From Anastatus disparis (Eukaryota; Arthropoda; Insecta; Hymenoptera; Eupelmidae): 64,000 nt of DNA. This document shows, in pieces, positions 61,703-64,000 of this stretch (position 1 is its first letter; every line of letters begins with the position of its first letter). The DNA lies in NCBI GenBank assembly GCA_017163975.1, contig JAFFSR010000227.1, positions 3,720,001-3,784,000 on the forward strand. The letters run 5' to 3'. Below the pieces are notes generated by a model that was given only the letters and a program-made list of their open reading frames with translations, made no database searches and was not told where the DNA came from. Both the position numbers and the translations under genes were made by a program.

Positions 61703-63647
61703 TAGTCTAATCATTGAAGCATTTCAGCTGGAAATTTTGTCGGTTAGGATGGATTAACATGAAAATTTGTCAGTAGGTAAAGAATAGTCCAAAAAACAAA
61801 AGTTATATAATGCCGATGTGCGCTTTTTCCCAGGGGGCGGTGAGAAAAAAAAACCCATATAATTCGATGTAAAAATCAATTTAAAGCAAAAAGTTTTTAA
61901 TGAGTTTTTTTGTTAAATGAATACTTTTCGAGCTATAGGTGATTGAAAACATAGATTTTTAGTGTAAAAAAGCATGTTTTCTGACGGTTTTTCATGAAAT
62001 AACTTGAAAAGTTTTAATTTTATCAAAAAACTCATAAGAAACAAAAATAAAGCTTGTAAAAAAACAAAACGATTCCATTTTTAATCATTATTTTATATAC
62101 AATACATAAGGAATTATAAATTATTGAATATTAATACTGTTACGCTTGAAACTTTAAGAGCAATATTCAACGTTAAATAACAGAAAAATGGCATACTTTT
62201 TGAGAAAAATGTATATAATATTTTTAAAGGTATTGAGATTATCTTTTAAATTAATTTTGTTTTAAGTCAATAGTATAAAAATTAAAGGAGTTACAAGGAA
62301 AATAAAATTATTTTATATAGTTTGACAATAAAATTTCAATATTAAATCCACTGTCATTAAGACAGGTTTTGAAATATAAAGAAATCCTTTTAGGGTTTAT
62401 CTTATTTAGGTACCAACTATGTGTTCTAGAAGTTTCAGCAATTTAGGGTGCTTATTTTTTAAAAAAATCAAGTTTATATAAAAAAAAAAATTTTTTATTT
62501 TTCAAAAATTCATCCTTTTTTAAAATATCTCAATAATTAACAGATGTACGTAAAAAGTACTAAAGTTAAAAAAATATAGCTTTTTTTCATGAATATTTTG
62601 CTTTTTTTTTATTTTTGTCCAATAAAAATCAACTGAGATGTCAGTGTTAGAATTCTGTAATCAGAGCCAAGTACCACCTATTTTTGGCCCTTCAAACTAA
62701 AAAATCTCAAAAAATAAAACTTTTTAAAAATTGATATTTACATGACTTAAAGATGATACAATTACCTACAAAATCCATTTTGGAACAATTAAAAAGCTTA
62801 AAAATTAGCGGAGTTATCATAAAAAAGCCAATTGTACTTTTTCGGTAAAATTTTCGTAGCGCATAAATTCGTTTATTTTCGAGTATTTTAGATACATACA
62901 TATAAATATTTTACAGTTTCTTTGAGTCTGTACGGTATATAGCTTCTATTCTTTTCAGTTCCTATATGTATATTTTGTAAGTGGATAAAAAATATATTAT
63001 TAATAGAATAAAAGTTATTAAATTATTAAAAGTACTAAAGACTCGTTTTTTGGCATTTTATCATCAAGGGTTGTTTTCAAGGGTTGAAATGTTACAATAA
63101 AATAAAAATCATTATAAACTGTAAAAAAATGTCTAATTTAATATAAATATGTCATTACAAAATAATTTACATGTTCAAAATTATTTTTTCTATTTTTCAT
63201 CGTAAGGGGTAGTTTTTAAGGGTTGAAATAATGTAATAAATTAAAAATTATATCATAAACTTAAAACGTTAATATTTTTCCATGATTGTATCATAAAAAT
63301 ATTTTTAATATTAAAAACTATATATGCTCTTTTTATTAAGTCAAAGGGGTGGTTTTAAGGGTTGTAAAAATGCTTAATATCATTAATTATGTTACACAAT
63401 ATTAAACAATACTTATTTTAGAAATTCCAAGATTATTTTAATTATTTATAAGCGTAAATCGGCATTTTTACTATTTTTCAACTTTAAGGGTTGTTTTTAC
63501 CCCTTTAAAGCAAAAAGCGCACCTCGCCGATATATAACTTTTGATCTGTAGGGTAATATAAGCTTAATCCTAAAGTTTTATGAAAATCGGTGCTAACCGA
63601 AAGAATTTCCAGGTTATACCCTATTTTTGCCTCCAATGACTGGACTA
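61703..63647. mobile_element. TIR DNA element inside SINE-C, unit 4
   Basis: 1,945 bp at the same insertion point as in units 1-3. Confidence 0.72.
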
Positions 63648-64000
63648 TATACGGTCTCTACACTTTCGCTCCAGGCGGTCGGGGGTTCGATTCCCGGTGA
63701 AAACACCTGAAATTTTTTTCAGGCTTTTTCATCGGAAAAGAATCTCTGAGTGCGATGGGTCAATGTTCCTGGCGTGGGTTTTCTCCTGGGGAGTTTTCCC
63801 TACGTCACAGGTCTAAAAAGCCTGGGTAAATGCGGGAACCGACCGTAGAAATCTACTTACCGACTGCACTTGGAACGTGGCAGTCAGAGATTTCTCGGGG
63901 ATGTGGGTTTTAATTAGCTTAGGATAAAGAAATATAGGAAAAATAGCAAATAGGAAAAAATGATAAAATAGGAAAAATGTGTGATAGGAACATCCTCACA

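Larger units (their letters stand above)
59731..64000 (+). repeat. Tandem unit 4 of ~4.3 kb, cut by window end
   Basis: 4,270 bp present; about 30 bases are missing compared with a full unit, so the array may continue beyond the window. Private changes include TTTTAGAAATTCCAAGATT near 63417 and the coding frameshift at 61043. Confidence 0.94.

Noticed and set aside
46834..64000. Array as Helitron or virus-derived repeat
   Set aside because: Unit junctions lack Helitron-type ends (CTRR, A/T insertion), and no replication or structural genes are present.

Overview
This is a eukaryotic, strongly AT-rich window. It has intron-split genes with GT/AG junctions, tRNA-derived SINEs, MITEs and foldback elements. 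The two split genes are an adenosine receptor and a tyrosylprotein sulfotransferase. Their protein sequences point to an arthropod, most likely an insect; a parasitoid-wasp-like hymenopteran is my guess but is not shown by the sequence.

Layout: (1) 1-7242, + strand: the 3' part of an adenosine receptor gene (TM4 to C-terminus, four exons, about 415 residues). Its 5' part lies outside the window. (2) 7243-14001: an intergenic stretch between the two genes, which are arranged tail to tail. It carries a 162-bp PIF/Harbinger-like MITE. (3) 14002-36909, - strand: a Golgi tyrosylprotein sulfotransferase (TPST) in seven exons that join in phase to at most 410 codons. Its first intron is 13.4 kb. The intron between exons C and D holds a 2,150-bp palindromic foldback element with ~888-bp arms, ending 28 bp from a 5' splice site. 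(4) 36910-46833: no recognisable gene; one SINE and two candidate foldback elements. (5) 46834-64000: a head-to-tail array of four ~4.3-kb units that runs off the window. Each unit carries an intronless Aly/REF (THOC4)-type mRNA-export adaptor ORF with its own TATA box, a tRNA-derived SINE, and a second SINE split by a ~1.95-kb TIR element. Copies 1-3 encode the same 247-residue protein; copy 4 has a +1 frameshift near the C-terminus.

The split genes are unrelated in function: one is a plasma-membrane GPCR, the other sulfates tyrosines of secreted proteins. A single SINE family (SINE-A, six copies plus one fragment) is spread over regions 1-4. Every intronic copy lies antisense to its host gene. 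The two most unusual features are the long hairpin in the TPST intron, a candidate source of endogenous dsRNA, and the amplified Aly/REF array. All exon calls come from reading-frame continuity, splice consensus and remembered family motifs; no alignment or transcript data were available.
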